NCBI RefSeq assembly: GCF_019649055.1
Contig: NW_026570249.1
Location: 248,001 to 312,000, forward strand
Length of the DNA stretch: 64,000 bases
Direction of reading: 5' to 3'
Origin: Paramacrobiotus metropolitanus
Lineage: Eukaryota; Tardigrada; Eutardigrada; Parachela; Macrobiotidae
Shown one piece after another: positions 50,315 through 62,691 of this stretch (positions are counted from its first letter, which is position 1; each line of letters starts with the position of its first letter). The position numbers and the translations under genes were made by a program. Under the pieces are notes generated by a model. It worked only from the letters and a program-made list of their open reading frames with translations. It did no database searches and was not told where the DNA came from.

Positions 50315-51686
50315 CGTAACTTCCGGCAACAGTACTGTATCTACATGCAGTAGTGTAGCTATCTAGCGGATGTGTCAAAATCCAACAGATTAGCAAAAAT
50401 TGCTGAAACGGCTAGCTACAGTATGTATGTCTGCATATTTGACAGTTGATCTTGTATAAATTTGATCACTTTGTTTTGTATATCTATGCTAACAGCCAGC
50501 GGGTACGCTAACATTTACGTAACTTCGCGAAAAATTATGACGAAGTTTATTTTCTGAGTATATATAGTAGTTCTGCGGTTAATGTTAAACACCGAATTAG
50601 TGCAAAAAGTGTTATACTGCATTTGTAGGGGTCATGCGTATGCAGTGCTGCTGTGGTAGCCATGGTTCGGGCTTTGCAAAATTTTCAGCAAGCAGGCATA
50701 TTAATGGGAATATGGTTGTGCGGCCTTTACAAATACTTACCAGGGTTCGTTGTGAACCGTTGCAGGTAGTACAACACAGCTCGAAACCCACTCTACTCTA
50801 CTGATTACGCTTAAGCTTTGCGGAAATTATGTAATTAACCACCACTTATCGGTGATACACCGAATAGTCGGAGCGGCACATTCGTATTCGTAGCAGTGTG
50901 CCTGGATAGCAATTACAGTAGTGACCGGTATAACAGTAATAATGATTCGTACTAATTGTAAGCATGCGCAACAACGACATTTTATGCCTTCGGCATGATG
51001 TTTGGGATGCCTTGTGAAAATTCTGCCGCGTGCGGCAAGCGTATTACTTTGTTGACATAACTAGAACTGACTTTTAAATGCAGTAATACTACAGCTATTA
51101 ATGATTGCTACTCTGGTACCTTTCACTACATGTGCTAACTATAGCTTTGTATTACTAATAGAAAGTAATACCTGTAAAATTGAAATAACTTCGTAGCTGC
51201 ATCTTCGCTGCAGTGGCATGATTTCATCAAAAATAATTAACTACTGATTCTGGTCTTTCGAATTCATTGACAGCGAATATGATCGCGTTGGCATACGTAC
51301 TGGTTCTCTTTGAAAAAACACTTTTTAATTGCGACGAAATGCTATTTGCAACAACAACGTGTGACAAACAGAGACAGAAGTACCCATGAAATTGAGTTGC
51401 CCATTTTATTGTTTTTAGAGAATTATGCTAAAAGACTGCACAACCCAATCATTAATGCACAATCTCAACGACCGCTCGCTTTTTTGTCAATCATAAAGGA
51501 ATTAATCTCAATCAGTCCAGTATGTCAATCACCATAATTCTCCTGCATTCTCCTTCACATGAAGCTGAAAAATTAAAAATATCTAATAAATGCACAGATA
51601 GAATATAGCGGATAATGTTTCTGCTGGGCACAAATGTTTACTACAACCTGTAAACTGGTCTCGTACTTTCTCTTAGCATTAATATA
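50315..51686. other. Spacer between the two lectin-like genes
   Basis: Promoter side of lectin-like copy 1 and 3' side of copy 2. No other gene recognised. The ORF at 51310-51537 has no support. Confidence 0.4.
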
Positions 51687-51692
51687 TTTATT
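51687..51692 (-). terminator. Poly(A) signal of lectin-like copy 2
   Basis: AATAAA on the minus strand only seven bases beyond the stop codon, implying a very short 3' UTR. Confidence 0.5.
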
Positions 51693-51698
51693 TAAAGG

Positions 51699-52172
51699 TC
51701 AATTAATTTTCTCACTTTTTCGGCAGAACCAGGTAACGACTAGTGGGCGCTCCTTGCACTGTTCATCCTGCGAAGAATCATTGGCCGTTGTCCCACAAGC
51801 CTGACTTCCGGCTGGACAGTCGGCTTGCAGGGTGAAAAGGCTCTCTTCATCATCGCAGTCCTCACTGGGAGGATTTTTCTTGTATCTGGCTTGCGCGAGT
51901 ACGACTTCGTACTTGTCCTTCTTGGTTTGGTTACCGGCAACGGGCAATGGCGGATCAAAGGAGCGTGGACATGTCATATTGTAACTCTGCCCATGGGGAA
52001 TTGGCAGACGTGAATATGTTATTGTTGAGACATTTTTAGTATCGCCAGCTTGGGTCCGGGTGAATGTTGTAGGCACAGGACTTGGGGAATTTGAGTTTGC
52101 TGCTAGCTGGGCATCTGCATCGGCTGTATCAGCACCGTTAAGCAGAAAAAAGACGCTCTGTAAGAAAGCCAT
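51699..52172 (-). CDS. Secreted SUEL/galactose-lectin-like protein, copy 2
   Basis: A 157-residue reading frame. The N-terminus (AFLQSVFFLL) is a plausible signal peptide, although an upstream exon as in copy 1 may exist. Domain landmarks in order: HGQSYNMTCP, VVLAQARYKK, cysteines at DCDD, ADCPAG, QACG, EQCKERP and a final LVVTWFC. The spacing 'CP - A.Y - C - C - C - C - PL.V.W.C' fits the Gal_lectin/SUEL fold, which binds galactose or rhamnose on glycans; the assignment is by motif only. NPPSEDCDDEE is an acidic insertion. It is clearly paralogous to copy 1 2 kb away, both interrupting the coiled-coil gene array on the opposite strand. Confidence 0.62.
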   Translation of the reverse strand: MAFLQSVFFLLNGADTADADAQLAANSNSPSPVPTTFTRTQAGDTKNVSTITYSRLPIPHGQSYNMTCPRSFDPPLPVAGNQTKKDKYEVVLAQARYKKNPPSEDCDDEESLFTLQADCPAGSQACGTTANDSSQDEQCKERPLVVTWFCRKSEKIN

Positions 52173-54178
52173 GCAAAACTAATCACTCTGAAAATAAAAG
52201 TGTTTTACGCATGATTAGCATTCGCATGATAAAACACAAAACCTTCGCAGCGGATTTTGTAACAGATGAATTTACAGATGTACCAGACGTATTTTGCTAA
52301 GTCACAGTATCTTGAAAATCTGTCTATGGTGTAAGATACTGAAAATTCATGCTTAGTAGGGAATTACGTATTCACGTGTTCTCAAAATTTTGTATGTCGG
52401 TTGAGCTAGAATAATCACTACTACAGTGCAGGCTGTACAATACAGTATGGTGGCGCTCAACTTACCGCAATAATTAAGTAATTCATCGTTCGAGCTTAAT
52501 TCCGCGTCGTCAACGTTACATGCACAATACAATTCCCAAACTTCAGTAAGCTGGAACGATTGCTATACCGTCCGAATAATGTATTTACAGCTGACAGACA
52601 ATACAAATATAATATCACAATGGGTAGCAGCGCTGTAGCAGTGCTTCCTAATTTTATACGCTACTCGGTGGTATTGTATAAGTAAATCAATTCACCGATT
52701 TCAAAATATAATCCGTTTGATAAAATGTTTTTGCGAAGAATACATACACCGATTTCAAGTCATCATGTTATATGCAGGCATATGTCAGAAGTTTTTCAGA
52801 TGATTTTTGAGAATAACAGCGGACATTAAATGTATGCACGTTTAATTCCGAATGCCAAAGCAGACTACCTAGAACTTCCAGTCTGTTGCGTCTGACGGTG
52901 AGCTTGTCGGTGGAAATTCAAGGGTTGCTGTTTGAAAACTGCGATTTATTTTAGTATAGAGCTGTATTCGATTGCTAAATTTGGCACCTGATTTGACTGA
53001 TTATTTATTACGCCTGAAAAATTTATATTGCTGCGGGAATCAATTATGCGGTAATTGTACCGGTAGCAGAGCCACGAAGCAAGACGAGCTTGCACTTACC
53101 GGTTAGCTACAAAGTATAAGGCGCACAATAATGAGAAGCCATTCGCCTCCTATCCATTTAATATATAATGTCTCTATGATTGTATCGATATTATAAAAAT
53201 TTTGCTTTTACCCATATCACATACGGTAGCTGCTTAAAAATAAGCGAAAATGCAATAGCATCAATGAAATCTGCAAAACCATAATTTGTCGGAAAAGCTG
53301 AATTCTTTGAATGATAGGACTTGAAAAGATGATAAACGTTGGATCACAAAATAAAATTAAATAGTACATCTTATTGCCTTTTACCGATAACGAAGCAAAG
53401 ATGTTGCAGTACGTGCTAGCATATAGTTAGGTTTACTAGTATTGTATTGTATATATTTGTACCTGAGCCTTGCTCATATCGATTTTTAATGCTTTTTATT
53501 TCAAAGTCCTGCGGACTTAGTCTAACAAATATTTTAATGTAAATAACAATTAATATTGTTTTCGGTTTATCCGTCGCCCCTGTTTCAACCCTTGTTGATA
53601 AGTTGCTTAGATAGTTAGCTAAATAGACTATAAGAAACTTGCACTATATGTATCTGACGATGGGGTCTTACGGATGTGTATTTTACCGGGTTGAAGTGCG
53701 CGATTGATTCATTTTAATATTATCATTTATGCGCAAAAGATCGCTTTCTTTGTTTTAAAAGGACTCAAAGGGTTTAGACTACTTTACGTATAAAACTGCA
53801 TCTTATTACCAAGTTCTGTAGGCACGAAGGTGTTTCACAATAATTAGTAACATGTAAAATTTAGCTGATTAAGCGGCTAGCATATAATTAGATCGCATTT
53901 GTCTAATGTGATATTTAAAAACCTATCGGGAAGCCTGCTCGTGAGCAGTCTGTAATCGCCAGGCGGGAAATATTTTCAGGATGAGTATCATGAGTTCTAA
54001 AAGGACTGTTTCGGTTGAAAATGTTTTAGTGGATTACCAAACCAATATTGCACCAAAACATAACCAATAGTGCTAATGGAAAGGGGCAAAACACTATACT
54101 GTACCTTTGTACCGCCACCCGCGTGGAGTGTGACGTTACGGCAGTAGATATGGTTCAATGTAGTTATACATAAATGGT
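52173..54178. other. AT-rich stretch, nothing recognised
   Basis: Upstream of lectin-like copy 2. No ORF with recognisable similarity and no clear repeat. Confidence 0.4.
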
Positions 54179-54179
54179 A

Positions 54180-54840
54180 CTCTTTGCGAGCAATTAACTA
54201 TGGTGTAATCATGACTATGGTGTAATTAACTATGGTGTAATCATGACTATGGTGTAATTAAAAATTAATTAAATTTTTATTTTACAATAAATTAAAATCT
54301 GTGTATAATAAGTATTGTAAAATAAATAAAAGTATTATAATGAATGGAAGTAATATGATTATGCTGTGCGTTATATTAGTACTTTCTAACCAATACTTGA
54401 CTGCCAATTGGAAGATGGTGACAGAAAAAGTAAGGTATATGTTATAAATATGCGCCCAACTGCGCCCAACTGAATTACAAATAATTGCCATTTGGAAGTC
54501 GTATAATATCGTCATATACATAAGTCGTATAATATCATACAATAATGTGCTACCGCTAATATAAATATACGCTGTACTGCGCCCAACCAAGAACTTGGTG
54601 CCATCTGGAAGGCGGTGACATTAAGAGTAAGTTGTATGTTATAAATATGCGCCCAACTGCGCCCAACTAAACTAACAACTTACTGCCATATGGAGGGAGG
54701 TGACATGAAGAGTAACGTGTATGTTATAAATATGCGCCCAATTGCGCCCAACTAAACTAACAACTTACTGCCAACTGGAAGGAGGGGACATAAGAGTAAC
54801 GTGTATACTATAAATATGCGCGCTTCTCTTTGCGAGCGAT
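54180..54840. repeat. Tandem array of about 84 bp bounded by direct repeats
   Basis: The word ATAAATATGC (or a close form) recurs at 54444, 54561, 54641, 54726 and 54810, with spacings 117 (with an inserted ATA-rich piece), 80, 85 and 84 bp. Each unit carries GCGCCCAACTGCGCCCAACT, GCCATCTGGAAGG-type and GTGACAT-type blocks. To the left, 54192-54261 is a smaller repeat based on ACTATGGTGTAATCATG. The whole block is bounded by CTCTTTGCGAGCAAT (54180-54194) and CTCTTTGCGAGCGAT (54826-54840). Confidence 0.75.
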
Positions 54841-57800
54841 TTGAAGTTTAATATAAATTCTTATGATATGTAAAATTTTTAGTTGCGGATATTTGTCCAT
54901 GAATTGAGTGCGGAGGTTAAGCTTGTAAATCTACACAGGTTAGTGGTGAACTGACGAGTGATGAAAGAAATGGAATACTGAATAAAAACGTGCTGTTAGG
55001 TGTACTCCTGGTCTCTTACAGAACACATTTAACGAGCACATTGTAGGAGGACAGTCTTCAATGTGTTCTAAACTGTACTCGTACAATATGCTCCTTAAAT
55101 GTGTTCCTTAATTTTCAGATCAGTGTTCTTATCATGCACCGCCCAACCTTCCAGGAAGTCAAATTTATAAATACCAAACACGATAAAAACGAAAGAACTC
55201 GAAGCCAAGGAAATTAGAGTTGGTAATCAAACGGAAATTATTACTAAATAACTACCTGCAATAAACCATATAATAAAAACAATACGTGACATTTCCTGCG
55301 GAAATAGTAGCTCCGTCGGGCGTGGGTGGAAAAAAGAAATAATCGGGATAAACGGGAATGGGATACAAGCCACATGGAATACTACTATATTAGGCTGTTC
55401 GCCCAACCATTCCTCGTATTATAGCAACAGCTATGCAGTATGGCCGTGGCCGTATTAACAGGCATACATACCGCAAACCACACCCTTTAACTGTCCCAAT
55501 CACAGGCGTGTAACATTTTGGTTACAGATTTCCTATAGACCGTGCAGATACAAGCCGTCTAAGAAAGTCTACTTTCTACACTCATTGAGTATATAGGCCC
55601 TGCAACGGTGTGCAGGCCTGACGGAAAACTTAGCTAGGCTGAGAGCGTCTTTTCCATCACCGCTCGTTGCGTTTATACTATTTTCATTTAGGAAAAGAAA
55701 TATGATTTAATCAAGTGCACTTGCCAAAGTCATTAAGCATGAAACGATTAAAAAGTGTAAGGAGCAGTCTTTCGCAGTGATTTGAAAGGTTTGAAGTTGC
55801 AAAGCTTTCCATGGCGGGTGAAATTGTTTCTAAATTGCATCAATTGATTATCAGGTTGGAAACTTACGAAAGTAGTTCTAATTTGTTTTCAGTTGAAACA
55901 AACGCAAAAATGGTGGGGCGAAATCTACATTGTCCATATTCTGGTTTTTCGTTTACCTTTATTAGTGTAGCGAATCTCCCGCGAATTGCGTGTGGTAAAT
56001 TAGCGGCGAAAATGTAATAATTTGCAAACTGTGGTTGCCAACAATACTATTTTACTACCACGATCGCACGAAGTAGGCACTTATCAGCAATAACATCGAG
56101 TTAATAACTGAAAAGCAACAAAAAAGCGCGGGAATGCCGCATTTGTTCTGGGAACTGTTACCTGTTTAAAAGAGTTGTAATAGTTTGGATTTGAGTTTAA
56201 ATGTAAATGGCATTCGCTTGTAGAAGTTAAAACAAAGTATTATCATTCACAAAATGCCAACACCACTTAAAAACTTTAAAAACGGACTTAAATCTGTTAT
56301 CACGCACAGTAGAATTTCAAATTAATTTTTGCCATGAGAATGTGGCAAAGTAAGTGCTACTCTAGTGCCTGATATTCTGACTGAACGATATAATTTTTAA
56401 TTTAATCGGGAATTATTCGGGCGTCAATAGAACGCCAGCCAAAAATACAGCCGGCAAATCATACGGATCATTGAATCCAACTCTTCCCGGTGTTTCATTT
56501 TATTCAAAATCTTTCAATATTTCTTGGCAACATTAACATCAACTTTACAATTCATTAATTCTTTCAAAAATACACTTACGAAAGCATTTCACCAAACAAG
56601 CATTCCACACTCAGTATTCAAGCTCCAAATCTCGTAAAAGAATAGTAAATCTTTACAGCCACGGAAACGGTTCAATGACTCACTGAAACGGCTCATTGAA
56701 ACGATTTACTGAAACGCATGACTGCATCCACCTGTTTCTTATGTCAAATTTTCTTATGGCGAAATTTCGTTAAAAAGTTCCTGTAAGATTTTACGAAGAA
56801 AATCAGCAATCCGCAACAACTACGAATTAATGCCCAAACAGTTTCGCTTAATATCTTAAAGGAAAAACCAATCATGATAAAATGCCACATGGGCAATGTG
56901 ATATGCAATAAATTCCAACGCGACCCCCGAAGTCTCTAACATTCAAAACGTACGTCTAATTTCACTCTAAAACTGTACAAAAAATTTATTTTCATTTTTG
57001 ATTTATTTTAGTTGGAATATTACCGGTAAAATTAATCAGAAGGCCCCCCGATTAAATTGGCGCATAGATTTAGCTGTGCGCCCTGAGTGCTCGGGCGCAC
57101 AGCTGAATTCTATGCGCCCGGTTTGTCGGGGCGCAGTCACCAAAATTAATATCACTTTTACGAAAAGTGATTCAATATACAAGCAGAAAATTTGTCCGAA
57201 TTTGTTCAAATCGAATCAGCATATAATGTTTAATCCAACAAATATTTACTATCTTATCGAGTCAACTTGCCACCTTTTTGTAGAGTTTAGCCATATCCGA
57301 GTAAGTTATAACTCGCTATATGAAAAGGTGGCATTCAAGACGCTGGTAATTCTTTGTTTTCTAAGATATAAATTACGAATTTAACTGCAAAAAGTACGAT
57401 ACAATGGTTAATTATCCTCAAGGATCTGTAATATGAGGAGGGGGAGAGGGGCACTTTCTTATAAGAAGTGCGATAAATTCCTTACAAAGGTAACTGTTAA
57501 TTTGGTTCACCGAAATGACTCCTAAGGTGACAAAGCCGATCGAAGCAAAAAGATTTAGAAGGTACTGAAGCAAATGTATCAAATAATACGAAACAATGGT
57601 TTACGTGTTGTACCGTTATTCAGTTACCTTTTATCTGGACAATTTAAATTTATTTATCTAATTTAATAATTTTACACAACAAGTAGCGACAAAAAAATAA
57701 ATTAACAACAGATAATACGTACAACAACAACATTTTGTTTTAATAAAATCTTACATTTTGAAAAACAATACAAATAACAAATTTTTATTGATTAAAACAT

Positions 57801-58908
57801 AACAATATCGAAATACCATAAATACAGAAATAACAAAGTTACAAAAATAGCATTATCAATACAAACATACCTTTTTTCCAAAACCACTAGCTTCTGTTAT
57901 TATTTCAAATTTCCGCTATCTGTTCCCAACTTGAGCAGTTTTTGCACTAACCAGTAATATATAACAGTATGATTACTGGAAATTACTATTGAACTCTCAT
58001 TTCCTGATAACCAATATAACTAACAAGATTACTAGCTTTGAACGCATTTAAATCAGCACAATCGTATCTCACAACAAGACATTTTATAGACTAACTTCCA
58101 AACAACCAACTCACAAACTAATTTCCAACCGCACTCCGAATTCCTTTATATACCCAAACCACACTATGCTCGACAAGACCACCAATAAAAAAGAAATGTC
58201 AACCCACTGCATTCTCATTCTCCCAATCAAAAACCATTACGTCAGAAAACCGTAAAAGCGGGCCCATTTATAATAGCGAACCCAACTCGGCGATATACCT
58301 TACGGTAGTACTATATCTGAGTATATGCTAAGACTAGACAAGAAGTAAAATTACATATTGAGCCAGAGAACCCATGACTCATATAGTACTAACGACTGCA
58401 CAGCAGTCTTCCGTACACTCGTGCAGCAAGCAGCTCGCCTGGCGGAAAACACTTCCGCCAAATATTTGATTGTATGTTCAGTAAGTGAAATATGGATGTA
58501 CATCAAATGTGAGTAATAGACTGCATGCATAAGTATATGTGTACTTTGCTACTTAGTCATCGCCAGCATTTTATTTTAATCACTTTTCTCACATTCTGGA
58601 AATGGTTGTACAAAACATTTCACCATATCTTACTATTACCGGAAATATCACATTTGTTTTATCGCATAGTGATGTGCAGTAAGCTTTATTCCTGTTTTCA
58701 AGCTAAAAAAAGAGATCTCTTAATTAGGAAGTGCTAATAATCAGGAACTTTCACACATTTCTCGGTAGAACGAAAATAACAGCGCAAATACATTAAGGCT
58801 CAAAGTGTTAAATTACTTAATAAATCATAATTTACCAGATTTAATCAATCTACGAACAACATTTTTGGCAGATCTGCTGCACAGATACCCATTATAAATA
58901 GATAACCT
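54841..58908. other. Gene-poor region with hairpins
   Basis: No gene recognised. An inverted pair sits at 55021-55045 and 55082-55107 (GAACACATTTAA core), and a second hairpin at 57059-57118. The ORF at 56998-57384 runs through that hairpin and is not considered a gene. Confidence 0.4.
57059..57118. repeat. GC-rich hairpin in AT-rich DNA
   Basis: Arms 57059-57083 and 57093-57118 are inverted copies with small differences (core AGCTGTGCGCCC and GGCGCATAGA) around a 9-base loop. Flanks contain partly inverted ATTAAT and GGGGC blocks, so a larger MITE of about 130 bp is possible. Confidence 0.65.
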
Positions 58909-59762
58909 TTAGTAGTATCCGCTAGGTCCCCATGCAGTAATCTGTCCGAGATAGTTTGACTGATACGGATACGCTGGTTGGGAATACGCTTTCTTCAATC
59001 CACTGGACATGAAGGACATCCCGTGGCTACTGCTCTGATAGCCATCGCTGCTGCTGCCTGAACCACTCGATTGGGCAGATCCGCCGGCATGCGCACCTGG
59101 TCCGGAAGCACTGGCCCCGACGGATACGCCACTTCCGGCGCCGTTAGGCCCTTGGGCGGACGCCGAGTTATTCAGGACACTGACACCCGGTTGGTTGGGA
59201 ATCTGGACGCTGGGAACGTAGATCTGCGGGAAGTGGAGAGTGGGAAAGTTGGGATTGGGCTGCTGACCGGCAAAATCAAAGGTCATCGGCGGGTAGGACG
59301 TCATGCCGGGCAGAGGCTGCATGGGCTGCATTGGCTGGAAGCCATTCATGGGTTGCATCGGCTGCAGATAGTTGTTAGCTAAAAATAAGTACAAAGTTGA
59401 CAACTGAAATCCGCCAAAAGCAAAGACCATACTCGTACTCATAGGCAGTTTAAAAACCAACACGCCACCAAAATAATTTGGCTAAATACGTTAAACCCGC
59501 AGATATCACATGTTAACATGGCACACAGGAGATAACAAGATGTGAAGATTTAACAAACAATCTCAATTTTGTAAATACAGGTAGTCAACTCTCATACAAT
59601 TTATAAAAATGTACACGACCATAGTCGTAACTACCATATGTTGTATAATTAATACGAGTACGTACTATCACACTTACATCCATACGTGGGCAACATGAAA
59701 CTGTAAGCGCAGCGCAATACCACGCAAAGGAAAATCCCAGCGGAAACGAGACGGCTGTCCAT
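58909..59762 (-). CDS. Secreted Met/Gln/Pro- and Gly/Ser-rich protein
   Basis: Two exons on the minus strand: 59762-59678 and 59378-58909, joined in phase 1 to 184 residues. Exon 1 encodes a signal peptide (VSAGIFLCVVLRCAYS). The mature part begins with repeats of the type LQPMQPMNGFQPMQPMQP, then Pro/Asn/Phe-rich sequence, then low-complexity Gly/Ser/Ala (GSGVSVGASASGPGAHAGG) and an aromatic tail ending GPSGYY. The composition resembles structural extracellular proteins (cuticle, silk-like or adhesive), but no family is recognised. The exon choice rests on the signal peptide, the GTAAGT donor, a T-rich acceptor and phase match. Confidence 0.68.
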
Positions 59763-62690
59763 TTCGAAAGCTTGCAGCAAAACCTTTTGAAGACAAAAGG
59801 TACAAACAACGGGAACGTACGTAGTTCAACGAAAACCTTAATAATATTCAACGCTAAATACAAAATTGATTTGTAAAATTAGCTGGTTGCTGTTTAGTGC
59901 AAAGATGAATGATTATAAAACGGTTCATGTTCTTATATATGATTTTTCACCTTTACAAACAAGGTGCGATCCTTCAATTCGCAACAGGGACATAAAACCA
60001 CCACACCAAACATGCTCAGACCGGCGTGTAATGTGATACGGTTATGTATCGGAAGCATGTCATGATCAACACGAAGTACCTTGGATTTATCTGTTAGTTT
60101 ACGGATTGGCAAGTCAAGCGCTTCCCGGTAGAACATGAACAATACGCGTCACATAGTACACAGTTTAATTTCCGCACTATTATCGTTAAAAGTGTGTGGA
60201 CGAATACATGGTTAAATGTTTAATGTGTATTTGCTGACCATGCATCAGTAGCCTCAATAAAAAAGTGTACACTTAACATGAAAATTTTTATTCTGTGCAT
60301 TCAAATGTTGGTGATTCATGCATTCAGTTAAATGCCGGTAGTTTGTCGGTAAGCGCCGTGCAACGAACATTAACCAAAAATTTATTATTTTCCAACCCGG
60401 TGTGATTTATGAAACGGGATGAGTCGCCTGGTTGTAAGTTGTAACACATTATTCACAAAAAGGTGAAAACGTGTAAACAACGGGAAAACCTTTTATCCAC
60501 GTTTGGATCGTTTAGTGCGGCTTTTCTCAAGCACAGCAAAATGACAATGCATAATCCGTTGTCAAAAATTGTATATTAGTCATTTGTATAAACCAGTGGT
60601 TTTCCCTTGAAAATTTTTTCATATCGTGCGCATAATAAAAGTAAAAAGTCCCTGAAAAGTTAGCAAATTTACTGAATTTGATTATTGTTATATAGCTTGT
60701 ATGTTAAACGATGGTGCATTTTCCTTGTTAAAATTAGACTAATGACAGCATCTAGTATGAATAATTACGAACGTTTAACAGCTTCCACATTTTGTAGCCT
60801 TACCATTAGTTTATCAAAAAGTCAGTTGAATGGTATTTTAGTATTCTGCCCGTTGTAACTCTGCACATTCCATTAATATGCTGCAATATTTGCTTGCTTA
60901 TTTTTGTTAAACCACATTATGTAGAAGTACTACATAATGTGCGCAATAGATCTTTGTGCGCAATCAATGACAAGAACTCTGAAGTTAATTTTGCTTTCAT
61001 CTGAATAATTTAGTGCAGGGTCCTGACAAGTCGATAAGAAAGTCTCCTTGGCTTGGTTCCGTAGCACACATCTATATATGCAATTACTAGAAAGACCCTC
61101 CTTTGATCTGAACTGAAATAAAATCATAAGCGTAAAGATTTGGTTAGCCGCAAGGTTGTCCACTCGAATACTGCATAATCATTGGTGTAATACAGTTAAA
61201 GAGGAGCAATATACATTTACGGAAAAGCATACGGATATGGCAATGAATCATGTTTCGAAAAAAACTGTCAGTGTGTTTGTGTAAACACTACTGTTTACTA
61301 TAAGCAACTGCATACTGCGAGTATTGGCATAATATTCAACAACTGCGTAAAATTCCACATTAATAATACTATAGGAATAGATGTTACAGGTAAGTTACTA
61401 AAAGACGAAGATGTACAGATCTGTTTATGAATTATAGCTACTTAATGTTTTAAGGTTTCTACAAATATTTACATACAGGACGATAATATAAACCCTATCA
61501 TACAAAAAGGAGGTACAACTGACTGACCACTACGTACAATACACTAATCCAACAATTTTCTGCATAATAATACCATGTGTTCTTTTATACGAAGCATAAG
61601 CATAAGCGCAGTCAGATATGGCTCACTATATCAAATGCACAATACCGGTTTCAGTCATTTATGCAGATGAAAATTTCTTGCGAAAAGGTAATATTTTTTC
61701 GGAATAAAAACATTCAAATTCGCTAAAACTAAAGTAACACTATATAATTAGAAGGTAACACTATAGAAGGTAAAGGTGATATTGTATTGAAGTACTCGTA
61801 ACTCGTAAGTTCAATAACTACGTAACTGGCGCCGGTATAGAGAACAGCGGGAAAAACCAGATGGTCAAAATTTTCCGGCTAAATACAGTGCTTTTATTTC
61901 GGATACCGTCCTCATGGAACAGTTTTTGGATAAATAACAAAATTGTAAAAAATAATAGAGTAACCCAATAAAAATCTAACGTTTTTGTCTACGGCCTACG
62001 AGAGCAATATTATAATTATCATAGAGCACAATAATGGTACATAGTGGTAGCCGGTAGCCTCAAATCATTATTATAATATACGCAGTATACGTACTTTGTT
62101 ACTCCAGATTCCAGAATAATCGTATTAATTTTTGTTATTTTATAATCCTATTTGTACTTATTATTAAACTCTGCACATAATTGTACAGAATTAACGAAAA
62201 TTGAAAATTAACGATACAGAAATTAACGCAGTTGTTTTAACCTTCTTTCCTTCCGGCACCGGTACCGGCACTGTACGTGGTAGATCGGATGAAATGACGT
62301 CACGTCACCGCTTATGCGCAGTTGCACACAGCTGACAGACGTCGACTGACTCGGCTCAACGAAGGGATGAGCTTTGGAAACTGCACAGAGTGACCGGCTG
62401 ACCATGCTGGTTTTTTGTCCAAGCAGCCCGACAGAACCAGGCATGCTGACAGGCTGACAGTGCAGTTCTTGATCTTCTTCATTTGCAGGTTTGCAGCAGA
62501 TCCATAATGTAAGCGTCACTTTGCATGCATCAGTCTTCCGGGTTCAGCTGGAATTTGTTACCATTTTATTTGCAAATTTCTGCTTGAATATTTTTACTGT
62601 CCACTTCTTAAAGATCATCTACAAAATCTTTTGTTGGCTTTTTGAGAGAATTTCAGGCAGTCAGTAAGATTTTGTAGAACAGATCAGGAT
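59763..62690. other. Spacer upstream of coiled-coil gene D
   Basis: No gene recognised. The right end (about 62220-62690) is less AT-rich and probably the promoter and 5' UTR of gene D. An ORF there on the minus strand (62519-62223) has no support. Confidence 0.35.
62295..62302. promoter_or_regulatory. CRE-like palindrome TGACGTCA
   Basis: A perfect cAMP-response-element palindrome about 390 bp upstream of the gene D start, followed at once by a second half-site (CGTCA). CREB/ATF binding is inferred from the motif; chance occurrence is possible. Confidence 0.35.
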
Positions 62691-62691
62691 C

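Noticed and set aside
56998-57384. 128-codon plus-strand ORF
   Set aside because: Runs through the 57-kb hairpin and AT-rich DNA; no domain, no start context.
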